DNA from: Pyropia haitanensis
Lineage: Eukaryota; Rhodophyta; Bangiophyceae; Bangiales; Bangiaceae
Length of the DNA stretch: 64,000 bases
Direction: 5' to 3'
Assembly (NCBI GenBank): GCA_008729055.1
Contig: SDUX01000002.1
Location: forward strand, 1,430,496 to 1,494,495
In this document: positions 63,450-64,000 of the stretch, piece by piece
How positions within the stretch are numbered: the stretch's first letter is position 1
Layout of the letters: each line of letters starts with the position of its first letter
Position numbers and translations under genes: made by a program
Notes under the pieces: generated by a model
What the model was told of the DNA's origin: nothing
Database searches by the model: none
Seen by the model: the letters and a program-made list of their open reading frames with translations, nothing else

Positions 63450-63676
63450 GGCGTGGGGGAGCTCCCGCCGCCCGCTGCGGGCGCGTGCGGCCGTCGGGGG
63501 CGGCAGGCCGTGGTGGCCATGGCCATGCGTGGGGTGTGCCGCTGCAGCTACCACCCCCAAACATAAAAGGGATAGGGTTTGCATCTACGCGCGGGACCGT
63601 CCCGGCTGCGCGGCGCCCACCTCCCGCTCTTTCCCTCCCCCCCCCCCACGCCCCCCTACCCGCTCGTCCGCCAGCC
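63450..63676. other. convergent intergenic spacer
   Basis: Spacer between the polyamine synthase and the next leftward gene. AACATAAAAGGGATAGGG near 63561-63578 is the only A/T-leaning patch and may contribute to 3'-end formation. Nothing else seen. Confidence 0.35.
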
Positions 63677-63892
63677 TCAGTCGTCCGTAAACGAGTCCCA
63701 CAGGTCCCCAACGAGCCCCGTGATCCCCCCCCCGCCCTCATCGTCCCCCCCCCGTCGTCGTCGGCCGCCCAGCCGTCCTCCCCCGCCCACCCATCGTCCG
63801 CCGCCCACCCATCGTCGGGCGCAAACTCATCGCCGGGCGGCGCAAAGCCCGGCTCCCCCGTGTTGCCGGCCCAGTCACCGCCGGCGGCGGCA

Positions 63893-63925
<33 letters not shown>

Positions 63926-64000
63926 CTGCCGCCAGCGTCGCCGCCGTCGGCGGCGTCACCCGCCCCCTCCCCCCCCACGCCAGGGGCGGGCGCGCCCGCG
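63677..64000 (-). CDS. 3' part of an acidic, Trp-repeat protein (runs off the window)
   Basis: Only the C-terminus is inside the window; the gene continues beyond 64000. The minus-strand frame ends GLVGDLWDSFTDD at 63677, preceded (after a C-run break near 63727-63750) by an acidic repeat: GDEFAPDDGWAADDGWAGED and GWAADDDGG, in which DGWA recurs about three times at a 7-residue step. Upstream is a Gly-rich linker. Acidic Trp/Asp repeats of this kind occur at the C-termini of membrane-traffic proteins such as SCY1-like pseudokinases, where they bind coat adaptors, but no kinase domain is in view. The assignment is therefore only a suggestion. Confidence 0.45.

Noticed and set aside
1..64000. 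High-GC actinobacterial or other prokaryotic origin
   Set aside because: NPL4, VHL and PTAR1-type proteins, GT-AG introns, eukaryotic start contexts and tRNAs without encoded CCA show a eukaryotic nuclear genome.
1..64000. CRISPR arrays, rRNA genes, prophage or insertion sequences
   Set aside because: No regularly spaced repeats with unique spacers, no rRNA-like conserved blocks and no recognisable transposase or phage genes were seen.

Overview
The window is nuclear DNA of a photosynthetic eukaryote. It carries eukaryote-only genes (NPL4, a VHL beta-domain protein, an AIF-like flavoprotein, a PTAR1-like protein), GT-AG introns, and a nucleus-encoded plastid sigma-70 factor. Base composition is extremely GC-rich, with GCC/GGC trinucleotide runs and long G or C homopolymers almost everywhere. 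Introns are few and short. The tRNA genes carry extra segments in the D- and T-loops, a feature best known from the red alga Cyanidioschyzon. Together this fits a GC-rich red alga, most likely a bangiophyte such as Porphyra/Pyropia. That assignment is inference, not proof.

Layout. 0-10 kb: GST (+), AIF-like flavoprotein (-), an unrecognised alanine-rich gene (+), VHL-domain protein (+) and MATE transporter (-). 11-20 kb: two large low-complexity genes, Gly/RGG-rich on + and disordered on -, then unassignable sequence. 22-30.5 kb: a HAD phosphatase (-, one intron) and plastid sigma factor (+) share an upstream region; then tRNA-Ser, NPL4 (-) and a PTAR1-like gene (+). 30.5-44.6 kb: an inverted duplication in which each arm holds a ferric-reductase-like membrane flavoprotein followed by tRNA-Gln, around a centre with at least one unrecognised spliced gene. 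44.75-52.04 kb: a symmetrical palindromic element of about 7.3 kb without a recognisable transposase, bounded by an inverted pair of 48-bp hairpins. 52-64 kb: a Ser-rich protein (+), a long coiled-coil protein (-), a thermospermine/spermidine synthase (+, one intron) and the 3' end of an acidic Trp-repeat gene (-).

The genes do not form an operon or pathway. They are individually transcribed and mostly arranged as alternating convergent and divergent neighbours. Genes without long G/C homopolymers (GST, MATE, sigma factor, NPL4, ferric-reductase copy 1) have clean open frames. Genes with such runs change frame exactly at the runs while conserved motifs continue in the new frame. This points to miscounted homopolymers in the assembly more than to true pseudogenes.

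The most novel items are the large diverged palindrome, the twin tRNA-Gln genes with two ectopic insertions each, and the inverted gene-plus-tRNA duplication.
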